Positions 1-7,847 are shown, counted from the stretch's first letter. The stretch is 15,780 nucleotides of DNA from Deltaproteobacteria bacterium (GCA_026388345.1 JAPLJY010000130.1:1-15780), one strand, 5' to 3'. Translations and numbers: made by a program. The notes: generated by a model not told the origin, from the sequence alone.

Positions 1-576
1 ACCGGCAAGAACGCACATCTTTCCTTTTGCCGCCTCCAGGTTCTGCAGGTATGTCTCGCTCGAACTGTCCTTGATGCCGATGACGTTCGGATGATCCTTC
101 ACGAGATTGAGAAGATCGGCCTTGATCGTGACGGCTGCCGCGACCGAAGGGTTGTTGTAGAGCAGCACCGGGATCGGAGAAGCATCCGCCACATTGGTGA
201 TATACCCGGCAAGCACCTCCGGGATCATTTTTTTCGCGAAGAAATGGGGCATGAGAAGGCTCACCATATCGGCGCCTTCATCCGCCGCCCTCAGGGTCAT
301 ATCGATGGTTTCTTTCGTGCTTTCGAAACCCATTCCCGCCATGACGAACTTGTCCTTCGCCCGATATTTTACGACCGTTCTCAAGACCGCAAAACGTTCC
401 TCGACCGAAAGGGATTTGTATTCTCCATTGGTTCCGAGCACAAAGTATCCCGCCAAGCCGGTACGGTTCATCTTCTCCACATTATCGGCAAGACCGTAAA
501 ACAAAACCCTATCGTCCCTGAAGGGGGTAACCATCGGAGCAAGAACACCGGACAGCTCTCTTTTTTTTCCTGTCAT
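1..576 (-). CDS. DHDPS/N-acetylneuraminate lyase family aldolase (3' part missing)
   Basis: This is the N-terminal 192 residues of a class I aldolase-type TIM barrel; the rest lies beyond base 1 (the family is usually about 290-310 residues). Seen in the sequence: the early LAPMVTPF strand (12-19); GTNGEY (48-53), which corresponds to the GTTGE motif that binds the keto-acid carboxylate; LLYNNPS (138-144) with the family Tyr at 140; and GIKDSS (167-172) with the Schiff-base Lys at 169. Family members cleave or condense 2-keto acids (dihydrodipicolinate, N-acetylneuraminate, 4-hydroxy-2-oxoglutarate, 2-keto-3-deoxy sugar acids). A catabolic aldolase is likelier than DapA because it sits at the end of a transporter/dehydrogenase operon. 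The ATG at 574-576 has a perfect AGGAGG 5 nt upstream that overlaps the previous gene's TAG stop, so translation is probably coupled. Family assignment is firm; the substrate is unknown. Confidence 0.9.
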   Translation of the reverse strand, partial: MTGKKRELSGVLAPMVTPFRDDRVLFYGLADNVEKMNRTGLAGYFVLGTNGEYKSLSVEERFAVLRTVVKYRAKDKFVMAGMGFESTKETIDMTLRAADEGADMVSLLMPHFFAKKMIPEVLAGYITNVADASPIPVLLYNNPSVAAAVTIKADLLNLVKDHPNVIGIKDSSSETYLQNLEAAKGKMCVLAG

Positions 577-585
577 GCAAGCCTC

Positions 586-1836
586 CTATTGATTCATGAA
601 TCGCACGAGTTCATCCACCACGACATCGATGAATGCATCGTCGTTGATGTGCAGATCGAGTTCATCATACGGTATCGATGAAGAAAGATGCGACTTCAGC
701 ACATGGATGAACGCCTCATTGGCCTCCGGATCCCAGTGCGCCCTCCCTTCATGGTCGGGATGTGAAAAACCGCGCAGTGGGATGAAAACGTGCGTCGGTC
801 CGTTGGCCTTGTTGAGCCGCTCGGCCGTAATCACTGCTGTCTTCTCAAGATCTTCTCTGGATAGTCGTACCAGGGTAAGTTGCGAATTATGAACGATATA
901 TTTTCTTTTCAGCGTCTCTAACGAAAGCGTTTCAACAGGTCCCAGCACGCTGTAATTGATGCTTCCCGGCACAACGACCTGGGGAACGCCGAGCGCCCCC
1001 GCCGATTCGAGCCTGTAATCCGCAATCGAGGCATGAAGCCCCCCTCCCACGGAATCCCCCAATTCGTGGAGATTGAGATCCAGCACCCCCTTGAAAATTC
1101 CTTCGCGGATCATGTCTTCCATGGCGATCCCGCCCGTCCCGTTCTGATGAAACGCGACGGCGTCGTATCCTCTTTCAAAAAGGAGATTTTTTGCCCTCAT
1201 CGCTCCCTGGGTAATGGTGCCGAGCATGGAAAGAGCCACCGGAACGCGGCCGGAGGACGGAGCACTCCCGTCCGCCCTCCCATTCCTGACCATCCCGCAG
1301 ACCGCCGCCGCAGCATTGTCGAACACCCGCCGGGTCATGAAATTGATTCCCTGAATGTCCGCCACGGAGTGCATCAGGATGATGTCCTTCGTTCCCACGT
1401 AGGGTCCGAAGGTCGCCTTCCCGGAGGCGACGGTGGACACCATGAATTTCGGAACGCCGAACGGAAGCTCCCTCATCGCCGCGGTCCCGATATCGGTACC
1501 CTGTGCACCCCCTATGGAAATGATGCCCCGAAACTTTCCTTCGTCGAAAAACCTCTTCGCCAGAACACAGGCCCCTTTGCGCATAACGCCGATGCATCCC
1601 CCCTTGTCCCCGGAGGCGATCATCTCCTGGATCGACGATCCTCCTGCCTCCGCGACCTGATGGCGGTCCACGTCGCTAATGTTGCCGCTTTCCTCAAGAA
1701 TCCCGGTGTCCAGCAACAGCACCCTGCATCCCAGGGATTCCATTTTCTCCTTGAGGTACAAAGCTTCCCCGCTCTTCGTGTCCAATGTTGCAATCAGAAG
1801 AACCGCGGGCAAGTTCGCTTGATCCGTTGCGCTCAT
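586..1836 (-). CDS. Tm-1-like ATP-binding domain protein (UPF0261)
   Basis: A 416-residue full-length member of the UPF0261/Tm-1-like family, named after the tomato Tm-1 resistance protein. Bacterial members have no settled biochemical role. Seen in the sequence: an N-terminal Rossmann-like strand AVLLIATLDTK (11-21); a glycine motif IGGAQGTDIG (108-117); FGPYVGTKDI and MHSVADI (143-161); AFHQNGTGG (228-236); and the C-terminal IPLRGFSHPDHEG (352-364) followed by DPEANEAF. These are the family's conserved blocks in the usual order, and the length is normal. The ATG at 1834-1836 has GGAG 6 nt upstream. Family members often sit beside a TIM-barrel partner in sugar-acid or aromatic catabolic clusters. 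Here the gene lies between a beta-hydroxyacid dehydrogenase and a DHDPS-type aldolase, 9 nt from the latter. No function beyond family is assigned. Confidence 0.9.
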   Translation of the reverse strand: MSATDQANLPAVLLIATLDTKSGEALYLKEKMESLGCRVLLLDTGILEESGNISDVDRHQVAEAGGSSIQEMIASGDKGGCIGVMRKGACVLAKRFFDEGKFRGIISIGGAQGTDIGTAAMRELPFGVPKFMVSTVASGKATFGPYVGTKDIILMHSVADIQGINFMTRRVFDNAAAAVCGMVRNGRADGSAPSSGRVPVALSMLGTITQGAMRAKNLLFERGYDAVAFHQNGTGGIAMEDMIREGIFKGVLDLNLHELGDSVGGGLHASIADYRLESAGALGVPQVVVPGSINYSVLGPVETLSLETLKRKYIVHNSQLTLVRLSREDLEKTAVITAERLNKANGPTHVFIPLRGFSHPDHEGRAHWDPEANEAFIHVLKSHLSSSIPYDELDLHINDDAFIDVVVDELVRFMNQ

Positions 1837-1964
1837 CGACCGCTCCGATCATCCATACCATGATCCATCCGATATCATTTCCCCGACCGCTCCCCGTATC
1901 CATCCGAAAACCCGATCCCGAGGTTTGGCCGCTTTCTACCGATTTACTTCGCAAAATGATTGTT
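1837..1964. other. Intergenic gap with a 10-bp direct repeat
   Basis: 128 nt between the dehydrogenase stop and the UPF0261 start, unusually long for this otherwise tight operon. It contains two exact copies of CGACCGCTCC on the plus strand, at 1837-1846 and 1884-1893 (47 bp apart). The first copy abuts the UPF0261 start codon and carries its ribosome binding site. GGATGGAT-like direct repeats lie between them. I see no clear promoter, terminator or further gene. Confidence 0.4.
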
Positions 1965-2891
1965 TCAAGACGACGATCTACCCTTCCGCAGGGACGGATG
2001 GGCATCGCCGGCTCTCTCGGCCAGCCCTTGGTATATTTTCATGACCGATGTGGCATCCTCCCGGTCCCAGCCATTGTAATGGGCTTTCAGCAGAAACTGC
2101 TGATACAATGCCCCTACGGGCAACACAACACCGCATTGCCTCGCCATTTCCAGGGAAAGTGCAAGATCCTTGTTCGCAACGAAGAGAGGGCCTTTCGCTG
2201 AGAATTCTCCTTGGAGCATATCCTTTCCCCGGGAGATGAGCAAATCGCTCGAGGCGGCCCCTGATGTCATTGCATCCAGCAAGACGTCGGGATCAAGACC
2301 CGCTTTGAGCCCCAGGACCAGACCCTCGATAGCCGCCGCCTGGTTAAGGTAAAGGGTATGGTTGATCACCAGCTTCAATGTCGCTCCCTCGCCGCTCTTC
2401 CCGGCATATACGGTTTTTTTGCCGATTTGATCGAGGATGGGCCGGATCCGATTGAAGACAGTTTTATCCCCTCCCGCCATGAAGACCATATTCCCCTCCC
2501 GGGCCTGCTGAGATGACCCGGAAATGGGAACATCCATCCACGCGATCCCCTTCTTCGCCAGCCTCTCTCCCAGAGCCTTGCTCTCCAGCGGAGGGGATGT
2601 GCTGGTATCCACGACAATCTGTCCCTTTTTCACCTCCTCCATAACGCCCCCCTCCCCTTCCATCGCCTGGAGCACTGCACTCCAGGATGGAAGCGACAAG
2701 AGGATGAGGTCCGCCCCTCGGGCCCCTTCCCGAGGAGAATGGACGGTCCTTAAACCCAGGGAAGTGAGACGGGTCATCTGTTTTGGGATGATGTCAAAAC
2801 CTGACACCTGGTATCCCGCTCTCATCAGCAGGGTGGCGAGAGCCGACCCCATCAACCCGAGCCCGATGACCGAAACTTTCTCTATTTTCAA
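1965..2891 (-). CDS. 3-hydroxyisobutyrate dehydrogenase family NAD(P)-dependent reductase
   Basis: A 308-residue beta-hydroxyacid dehydrogenase (3-hydroxyisobutyrate / tartronate-semialdehyde / glyoxylate-succinic-semialdehyde reductase family) that interconverts a beta-hydroxy acid and its aldehyde or keto form. Seen in the sequence: the dinucleotide fold VIGLGLMGSAL (8-18); the substrate loop DVPISGSSQQA (120-130; family consensus D-P-V-S-G-G); and the catalytic motif GEGATLKLVIN (167-177) with Lys173 and Asn177. Length is normal. The start codon is TTG (2889-2891): there is no ATG before the Rossmann motif, and AAGGAGG (2898-2904 on the plus strand) lies 6 nt upstream. The gene lies 57 nt after livH and before the UPF0261 and aldolase genes, so it probably acts on an intermediate of the imported substrate. 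Family is certain; the exact substrate is not. Confidence 0.92.
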   Translation of the reverse strand: MKIEKVSVIGLGLMGSALATLLMRAGYQVSGFDIIPKQMTRLTSLGLRTVHSPREGARGADLILLSLPSWSAVLQAMEGEGGVMEEVKKGQIVVDTSTSPPLESKALGERLAKKGIAWMDVPISGSSQQAREGNMVFMAGGDKTVFNRIRPILDQIGKKTVYAGKSGEGATLKLVINHTLYLNQAAAIEGLVLGLKAGLDPDVLLDAMTSGAASSDLLISRGKDMLQGEFSAKGPLFVANKDLALSLEMARQCGVVLPVGALYQQFLLKAHYNGWDREDATSVMKIYQGLAERAGDAHPSLRKGRSSS

Positions 2892-2897
2892 ATTTTT

Positions 2898-2904
2898 CCT
2901 CCTT
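2898..2904 (-). promoter_or_regulatory. Strong ribosome binding site that fixes a TTG start
   Basis: AAGGAGG read on the minus strand, 6 nt before the TTG codon at 2889-2891. It supports TTG as the real start of the dehydrogenase, whose nucleotide-binding motif begins only eight codons later. Confidence 0.75.
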
Positions 2905-2948
2905 CCTTACGGCTCCGCGGGCATCCATCCGATGACGTATCGGCCCGG

Positions 2949-3830
2949 CTACTCCTCAAAACCGAATGCCTTTCCTTCAACGCCGTAGAGTCCGGTTGGT
3001 TTGATCAGGATGACAAAGAACATGACCAGAAAGGGTGCCAGATAAGACAGGGGAGCCCATATCGTCCCTCCTACGGAGATCACTTGTCCCAGGATGACGG
3101 CGGAGACGAGGGTGCCTTTAATGCTGCCCAGGCCTCCTAAGATCACGGTAACAAAGGCATAAAGCAACATATCAAAACCCATATAAGGGCCAACCATGCT
3201 GAGAGGCGCATTCAATGCGCCTCCCAGACCGGCGAGGCCGCTGGCCACCACAAAGGTGAAGGTAATGATCCGATAGATGTTGATTCCGAGGCCTTGAACC
3301 TTGTCCGGGTCTTCTATCCCGGCGCGCAGTGCCCTGCCGATAATCGTCCTGTTGAGCAGAAGCTGGATCAGGACATATACCAGGGCGGCGATGCCGATAA
3401 TGATCAGCCGGTATAAGGGCATGCTCACGCCGAAAAGGTCAACCAGAATTTCTGTCGGGGAAGCGACGGGTTTTGGCGCCAATCCCCAGACATATTGGAC
3501 AATTCCAATGCCGATGAGAAAAACGCTGAAGGTTACGACCATCGTGAACATCAATTCCTGGCCGTAAACCCGCCGGAGCAACAAACGCTCAACGAGAAAG
3601 CCCAGCAGAGCGGCAACCACGACTCCGCATACCAATCCCAGCCAGAAGCTTCCGGTAACGGTCAGGACGGTATAGGTAACATAGGCTCCGAAGGTGTAAT
3701 AGATCATCTGCTCCATGTTGACGATCCGCATCAAGCCGAACCCGATCGAAATGCCCAGTGACACGAGAAAAAGGATTCCGCTCGTACTGACGCCAAACAC
3801 CACGGCCCGCAACAGCATCTCCATATCCAT
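2949..3830 (-). CDS. livH: Branched-chain amino acid-type ABC transporter permease (LivH family)
   Basis: A 293-residue multi-span inner-membrane permease, one of the two channel subunits of a Liv-type (HAAT family) importer. Seen in the sequence: an N-terminal hydrophobic helix followed by GFGLMRIVNMEQMIYY and FGAYVTYT, matching the LivH block G-L-M-R-x-x-N-x-A-H-G-x-x-Y-x-x-G-A-Y; the coupling loop GRALRAGIEDPDKVQGLGIN with FVVASGLAGLGGAL; and VILGGLGSIKGT near the C-terminus. The usual A-H-G after the Asn is replaced by M-E-Q, a variation outside the ATPase contact. The ATG lies 6 nt after the livM stop. The ribosome binding site is weak, so coupling to livM is likely, and ATG codons at residues 3 and 5 are alternative starts. 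The transported compound may not be an amino acid. Confidence 0.93.
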   Translation of the reverse strand: MDMEMLLRAVVFGVSTSGILFLVSLGISIGFGLMRIVNMEQMIYYTFGAYVTYTVLTVTGSFWLGLVCGVVVAALLGFLVERLLLRRVYGQELMFTMVVTFSVFLIGIGIVQYVWGLAPKPVASPTEILVDLFGVSMPLYRLIIIGIAALVYVLIQLLLNRTIIGRALRAGIEDPDKVQGLGINIYRIITFTFVVASGLAGLGGALNAPLSMVGPYMGFDMLLYAFVTVILGGLGSIKGTLVSAVILGQVISVGGTIWAPLSYLAPFLVMFFVILIKPTGLYGVEGKAFGFEE

Positions 3831-3836
3831 GGCTAT

Positions 3837-4853
3837 CTACTTTTCTCCCTCGTGATTCATCGGACCGGACATCTTCATGGCCCCGGATGATCCCCTGATT
3901 TCCCTTTTGCCTCCGAACTTCTGCCGGAACAGTAAATCGATACTCCCCCAGATTCCTCCCCGAAACTTAAACAGGACAATCAGCATGAGAACCCCGACAA
4001 AAAATTCCCAATGGGTGATATATTTGCTCACCACATCCCGGATGCCGACAAAGGCAAGAGAGCCAAAAAAAGGACCGTAGACCGTTCCGGCCCCCCCCAG
4101 CAAGGTTGCAACAAGAACCTCGGCAGACCGATGGGGGGTTCCAATGCTCGGATTGACAAAACCAAAATTGACCGCATAAAGGGCTCCGGCCAGCCCCGAC
4201 AGCATCGAAGCGATTGTAAATCCTATCCATTTGACTTTAAAGGCACTGTACCCTATGAAACGCATCTTTCGTTCGTTTCCCCGGACCGCCCGGAAGGAAA
4301 TGCCCAGTACCGATTGATCCATATGGCGAAAAAAAATGAGGACAAGGAGCAGGGCCATCATGACAAAAAAGAAGAAATCGGCCGGTTGTCTGATGTCCAG
4401 CAGGGGAAGGGCCGTCATTCGGCTGCGAAACCACAACCCGTCATCCCCCCGGGTGATGGGCAAAAGAAGGTTTTCAAAAATAAAGAGGCCGATGGCGCAT
4501 ATGGCTGCGTTGACCAGGGCAAAATAATCACCCCGGAGCCGCACAAAGAAAGGCCCCAGAACCAGTCCGACCAACAACCCGACGGCGATCCCGCAAAGGA
4601 CGGACACGAACGGGTTGGTTCCAAGGTAGGCCAGATATATCGCCGCCGAATAAGCCCCGATTCCCAGATAAAAAGGCTGCCCAAAAGAGACCATCCCCAG
4701 ATATCCGTAAAGGAGATTGCAACCCATGACATAGATTGAAAAAATCGAGATTTCGATGATGAAATTCATCTTGGCGGGAAAAATGATCCTTGCCGCAACA
4801 AGCGCAACGACCAGCAGCAAAGGTCCTGCGATTATTCTCACGCTCTGTTTCAT
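3837..4853 (-). CDS. livM: Branched-chain amino acid-type ABC transporter permease (LivM family)
   Basis: A 338-residue inner-membrane permease, partner of LivH. Seen in the sequence: NLLYGYLGMVSFGQPFYLGIGAYS, the LivM block N-L-x-x-G-y-x-G-x-x-S-x-G-x-x-x-x-x-G-x-G-A-Y (written here without gaps only in part); FRAVRGNERKMRFIGYSAF, the cytoplasmic coupling loop that contacts the ATPases; SGLAGALYAV; and LLGGAGTVYGPFFG. The hydrophobic pattern gives about 8-10 spans, and the last ~30 residues are polar. The ATG at 4851-4853 has AGGAG 5 nt upstream. The gene is 6 nt from livH and 100 nt from livF. Parts of it are AT-rich for this window (the 60 bases from 4321 are about 40% GC). Confidence 0.93.
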   Translation of the reverse strand: MKQSVRIIAGPLLLVVALVAARIIFPAKMNFIIEISIFSIYVMGCNLLYGYLGMVSFGQPFYLGIGAYSAAIYLAYLGTNPFVSVLCGIAVGLLVGLVLGPFFVRLRGDYFALVNAAICAIGLFIFENLLLPITRGDDGLWFRSRMTALPLLDIRQPADFFFFVMMALLLVLIFFRHMDQSVLGISFRAVRGNERKMRFIGYSAFKVKWIGFTIASMLSGLAGALYAVNFGFVNPSIGTPHRSAEVLVATLLGGAGTVYGPFFGSLAFVGIRDVVSKYITHWEFFVGVLMLIVLFKFRGGIWGSIDLLFRQKFGGKREIRGSSGAMKMSGPMNHEGEK

Positions 4854-4895
4854 TTCATCTCCTCATGATGGGCCATGCTATTACGCGAGGGCATG

Positions 4896-4922
4896 AAACC
4901 GTTTACACTCTTAAAACCGTTT
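4896..4922. repeat. Pair of AAACCGTTT repeats between livF and livM
   Basis: AAACCGTTT occurs at 4896-4904 and 4914-4922, exactly 18 bp start to start. Each 9-mer is palindromic apart from its central base, and a partial third copy (CCCGTTT) lies at 4928-4934. The pair sits in the 100-nt livF-livM gap. The spacing and symmetry would suit a protein-binding site, but chance cannot be excluded. Confidence 0.35.
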
Positions 4923-4953
4923 CTCCGCCCGTTTGATCTGTTCCTGTTGAAGA

Positions 4954-5655
4954 TTAGAGACAGGCCTCAAAGACAAGATTCTTGATATCCTGCCGGTTCG
5001 TTGTTTCGTTGATGATCTTTCCCTCTTTCATGCAATAGACCCTGTCTGCAATCTCCCCTGCCAACGGAAGGTTCTGTTCGATGATCCCCAGGGTTGTCTT
5101 TTGACTGATCTCCTTGAAGACATGGATGAGATCGGCCACGAAATGAGGCGCCAATCCTTCCGTGGGTTCATCCATGAGGACGAGCTCCGGTCTCCCCAGA
5201 AGGGCCCTTGCAATCAAGAGCATCTGTCGTTCCCCGCCGCTGAGATGTCCCGCTTTTCTTTCCATCAGGGTCTTCAACTTGGGAAAGTATTGCAACACCT
5301 CGTCCCAGTCATAATCCCCGGTGGCATAACTCCCGAGCTCCAGGTTCTCACGGACTTTCAGATCTGCAAAGACCATCTTGTCCTGAGGAATATACTTCAC
5401 CCCCGCCCTCGCAACTTCGTACGGTTTCAATCCTCCGACATCATTGCCCTTAAAACAAACCGAACCGGTTTCTTTCTTGACAAAGCCCGTAATGGTTTTG
5501 AAGAGCGTTGTCTTCCCCGCACCATTTCTGCCGACCAGAACAACCACTTCACCGGAACGGATCTCCATCGACAGTTGGAATATCACCTTCAGTTTATTAT
5601 AGGAGACATCCAAGTCGCGCACCTGGAGCAATATTGCATGATCAATTTTGCCCAT
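4954..5655 (-). CDS. livF: Branched-chain amino acid-type ABC transporter ATPase (LivF family)
   Basis: From the ATG at 5653-5655 the product is 233 residues, the normal LivF length. Seen in the sequence: Walker A GRNGAGKTT (42-50); Q-loop IPQD (89-92); signature LSGGERQ (138-144); Walker B LVLMDEPTEGLAP (158-170); and the LivF-type switch IEQN (192-195), where Gln replaces the usual His. It forms the ATPase pair with LivG at the inner membrane. Start choice: GAGG lies 8 nt before this ATG and conserved sequence begins just after it. The frame stays open upstream to an ATG at 5766 that overlaps the livG stop as ATGA. Using that start would add 37 Arg-rich residues unlike the family, so I prefer 5655. 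The coupled start remains possible. Confidence 0.93.
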   Translation of the reverse strand: MGKIDHAILLQVRDLDVSYNKLKVIFQLSMEIRSGEVVVLVGRNGAGKTTLFKTITGFVKKETGSVCFKGNDVGGLKPYEVARAGVKYIPQDKMVFADLKVRENLELGSYATGDYDWDEVLQYFPKLKTLMERKAGHLSGGERQMLLIARALLGRPELVLMDEPTEGLAPHFVADLIHVFKEISQKTTLGIIEQNLPLAGEIADRVYCMKEGKIINETTNRQDIKNLVFEACL

Positions 5656-5762
5656 CCCTGAAACCTCAACTTCAAACCGTGATGGCCACGCCTGTCCGCC
5701 GGATCGCCTTTCAGCACAACGGACGTCCATGCCCCGCTTCCGAAGACCCCGGAAACGACGAC
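5656..5762. other. livG-livF spacer, open in the livF frame
   Basis: 107 nt that either form an untranslated spacer or encode a 37-residue extension of LivF rich in Arg, beginning at the ATG that overlaps the livG stop (5763-5766). I see no hairpin or promoter in it. Confidence 0.4.
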
Positions 5763-6524
5763 TCATACCTTCCAGTAAGCCCTCCGGACTTCAGGGTCTT
5801 CCAGGGTCTCTTTCGGCGGACCGCTGGCAATGATCCTTCCCTCGTGCATGACGGCAAGACGATCGACAATGTCCATGAGTTTCGAAATTTTATGTTCTAC
5901 GATCAGGATCGTTTTCCGGTGGGTGTATTTTTTAAAAACCCTCAGCAATTCATCGATCTCGATGTCGCTGACCCCCGCAAAAGGTTCGTCCAGGAGCAGA
6001 ACCTTCGGATTGGCGATAAAGGCCATCGCAATTTCAAGCCTCCTCTTGCTTCCGTGCGAGAGATTTCCCACTTTCTCACCGGCAAGATTCTCCAACTCGA
6101 ACATCTCCAGCGTTTCATGGGTCTGGGACTGAATTTCCGGATGATCCAAGTTGGAGAAAAGCATCCCCATGGGAAGGGAAGAGCCCCTCATTTTTCTATA
6201 AAAAGCCAGTCCCATGTTCTCATGGACGTTTAAGTTATCAAAAACCCGTACCAGTTGAAAAGTTCGAATGATCCCTGCGGCCACTCTTTTTTCAGGGGAA
6301 TGCTTCGTGATCTCAGCCCCCTCGAAATAAACGGCCCCTTCTTCAGGAATATAAAATCCGGTCAGGAGGTTGAGAAAGGTCGTTTTTCCCGCCCCGTTTG
6401 GGCCGATGATGCCAATCGTCTCGTTCCGGTCGATCGCAAAATCCACATGGTCCACCGCCAAAAAATCACCAAATCGTTTGGTTACTTTTTCCGTTCGGAT
6501 GACATTCAAGTCAGAACAACCCAT
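5763..6524 (-). CDS. livG: Branched-chain amino acid-type ABC transporter ATPase (LivG family)
   Basis: A 253-residue ATPase of normal LivG length. Seen in the sequence: the A-loop region VTKRFGDFLAVD (14-25); Walker A GPNGAGKTT (41-49); the Q-loop at RTFQ (87-90); the signature LSHGSKRRLEIAMA (155-168), the LivG-type L-S-H-G in place of L-S-G-G; Walker B VLLLDEP (175-181), followed by FAGVSD where P/A-AG-M/L-N-P-x-E is usual; and the switch His at 211 (VEH). The insertion between the Q-loop and signature (about residues 108-150) is typical of LivG. The ATG at 6522-6524 is preceded by AGGTGAG. It pairs with LivF to power LivHM. A strong hairpin lies between it and the binding-protein gene upstream. 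Confidence 0.93.
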   Translation of the reverse strand: MGCSDLNVIRTEKVTKRFGDFLAVDHVDFAIDRNETIGIIGPNGAGKTTFLNLLTGFYIPEEGAVYFEGAEITKHSPEKRVAAGIIRTFQLVRVFDNLNVHENMGLAFYRKMRGSSLPMGMLFSNLDHPEIQSQTHETLEMFELENLAGEKVGNLSHGSKRRLEIAMAFIANPKVLLLDEPFAGVSDIEIDELLRVFKKYTHRKTILIVEHKISKLMDIVDRLAVMHEGRIIASGPPKETLEDPEVRRAYWKV

Positions 6525-6547
6525 GGCTCACCTGGGGATGCTGCTTT

Positions 6548-6590
6548 CCCATTCTGCGCCTCTCCCGTCGCGGGCGAGGCGCAGAATGGG
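6548..6590 (-). terminator. Strong intergenic stem-loop between livK and livG
   Basis: Arms 6548-6562 and 6576-6590 are perfect 15-bp inverted complements (CCCATTCTGCGCCTC and its complement). Inside them, after one mismatch, a further 4-bp CCCG/CGGG stem closes a 3-nt loop. No T-run follows on the minus strand, so it is a poor intrinsic terminator. It is better read as an mRNA-stabilising or attenuating hairpin that would raise the amount of binding protein relative to the membrane parts, as hairpins after other binding-protein genes are known to do. Confidence 0.7.
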
Positions 6591-6605
6591 GAGTTTGAAA
6601 TCCAA

Positions 6606-7847
6606 CTAAAACCCCAACATCTTCAGCGGCGGAAGAGCGGCGTCTCCGCCAAAATAGCCCTCCACCTTAAAGAGGTCCCATTTTCCCTTCTTTTCTCTGG
6701 GTTCTTTTCCTTTGACCAAAAAGGCGGCATATTTGGAGACCATCTGATGGTCCTCTCTAAAATAAACCGGACCCTTGACGCAGGTCAGGTCCTTCGCCGA
6801 CATGATCGCCTGACTGACTTTCTTCGCCTCAAATGATCCTGCCTTTTCCACCCCCTTGAACATCAATTCGCCAGCCACATAGGCGATGGTTCCATACGCA
6901 TCGGGAGGTTCCCCCCATTTTTTCATATGGGCTTCCGTATACTCCTTTGCCCTTTTGGCGACGTCTTTGTCCTCAAATTTTTCGAGATCGTAGTAGTAGT
7001 AATTCAGGGCATAGAGTCCGGCAAGGGCATTTTCCGGAATCCCCGTTCCGACGACGTTGGTGATAAAGGCGCTGAACATGGTAGCGTCTTTGGAAAGCCC
7101 CAACTCGTAAGCCTGCTTGAAGGAAGCAATCGAATCGCCGGCAAAGAAATCGTTATAAAAAACATCAGGTTTCATGGACTTCGCCTTGTTAATGGCCGAC
7201 GTATAATCCATTGTCCCCTGTGGGCTCTCCGACACGCCGATCACCTCTCCCCCGTAAACTTTCAGGGCTTCGGCCAATCCGTCCCGTATCGTCTTTCCCC
7301 AGGAGTCCGAGCGGGAAAGGCTGTAGATCTTCTTCTTTCCCATGTTCTTGCTCATGATGGCTCCCCCCAGATATCCGATACTCCACGGGGTAAAGGCGAC
7401 TGAAAAGGTACAATCGGCCATGTTTCCTTTTTTGAAGGAATCTATGGCCGGAACGCAGCCAGGGAAGAAAGGTACGGGTGTAATTTTGCATTCCTCGTTG
7501 AAAGCAGCGGCCATCGGGTTCCAGGTCGTTCCGATAATCCCATTTGCCCCCTCGGCGATGAGTTCCCTGAACCGCCGAACCCCGACATCCAGTTTTGCCT
7601 CGTCATCCTTGATGATGACTTCAATCTTCACCTTCCCCCAAGGCATGTTCAGACCGCCCTTTGCATTTATCTGATCCACCAGGAGAAGGGTTCCCTTTTT
7701 CTGGGTCTCGGCAACTGCGGCAAACGTCCCGCTGAGGGAAGTGATGAATCCCAATTTGAATACTTTGGGTTGCTGGGCGGATGAAATGGTTGGATTGAGA
7801 ATCATGCACACAGAAAGAATGACCAACAAACAGACAGATCTCTTCAT
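6606..7847 (-). CDS. livK: Periplasmic substrate-binding protein of Liv-type ABC importer
   Basis: A 413-residue type I periplasmic binding protein (Peripla_BP_6 / LivJ-LivK family) that captures the substrate and delivers it to LivHM. Seen in the sequence: a Sec signal peptide with basic start MKR, a hydrophobic core at about 5-20 and a likely cut after SSA (24-25), with no lipobox Cys at the cut; mature start KVFKLGFITSLSG (28-40) with the family's G-x-x-x-x-l-S-G; QINAKGG (59-65); a second-lobe strand KKIYSLSRSDSWG (172-184); and PDVFYNDFFAGD (227-238). The ATG at 7845-7847 has AAGGAGG with good spacing. An ATG 18 nt upstream is in frame but has no comparable site. The frame stays open far upstream into pyrG, which is not coding there. 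It is the first gene after a consensus promoter. Related proteins bind amino acids, aromatic acids or other carboxylates. Confidence 0.93.
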   Translation of the reverse strand: MKRSVCLLVILSVCMILNPTISSAQQPKVFKLGFITSLSGTFAAVAETQKKGTLLLVDQINAKGGLNMPWGKVKIEVIIKDDEAKLDVGVRRFRELIAEGANGIIGTTWNPMAAAFNEECKITPVPFFPGCVPAIDSFKKGNMADCTFSVAFTPWSIGYLGGAIMSKNMGKKKIYSLSRSDSWGKTIRDGLAEALKVYGGEVIGVSESPQGTMDYTSAINKAKSMKPDVFYNDFFAGDSIASFKQAYELGLSKDATMFSAFITNVVGTGIPENALAGLYALNYYYYDLEKFEDKDVAKRAKEYTEAHMKKWGEPPDAYGTIAYVAGELMFKGVEKAGSFEAKKVSQAIMSAKDLTCVKGPVYFREDHQMVSKYAAFLVKGKEPREKKGKWDLFKVEGYFGGDAALPPLKMLGF

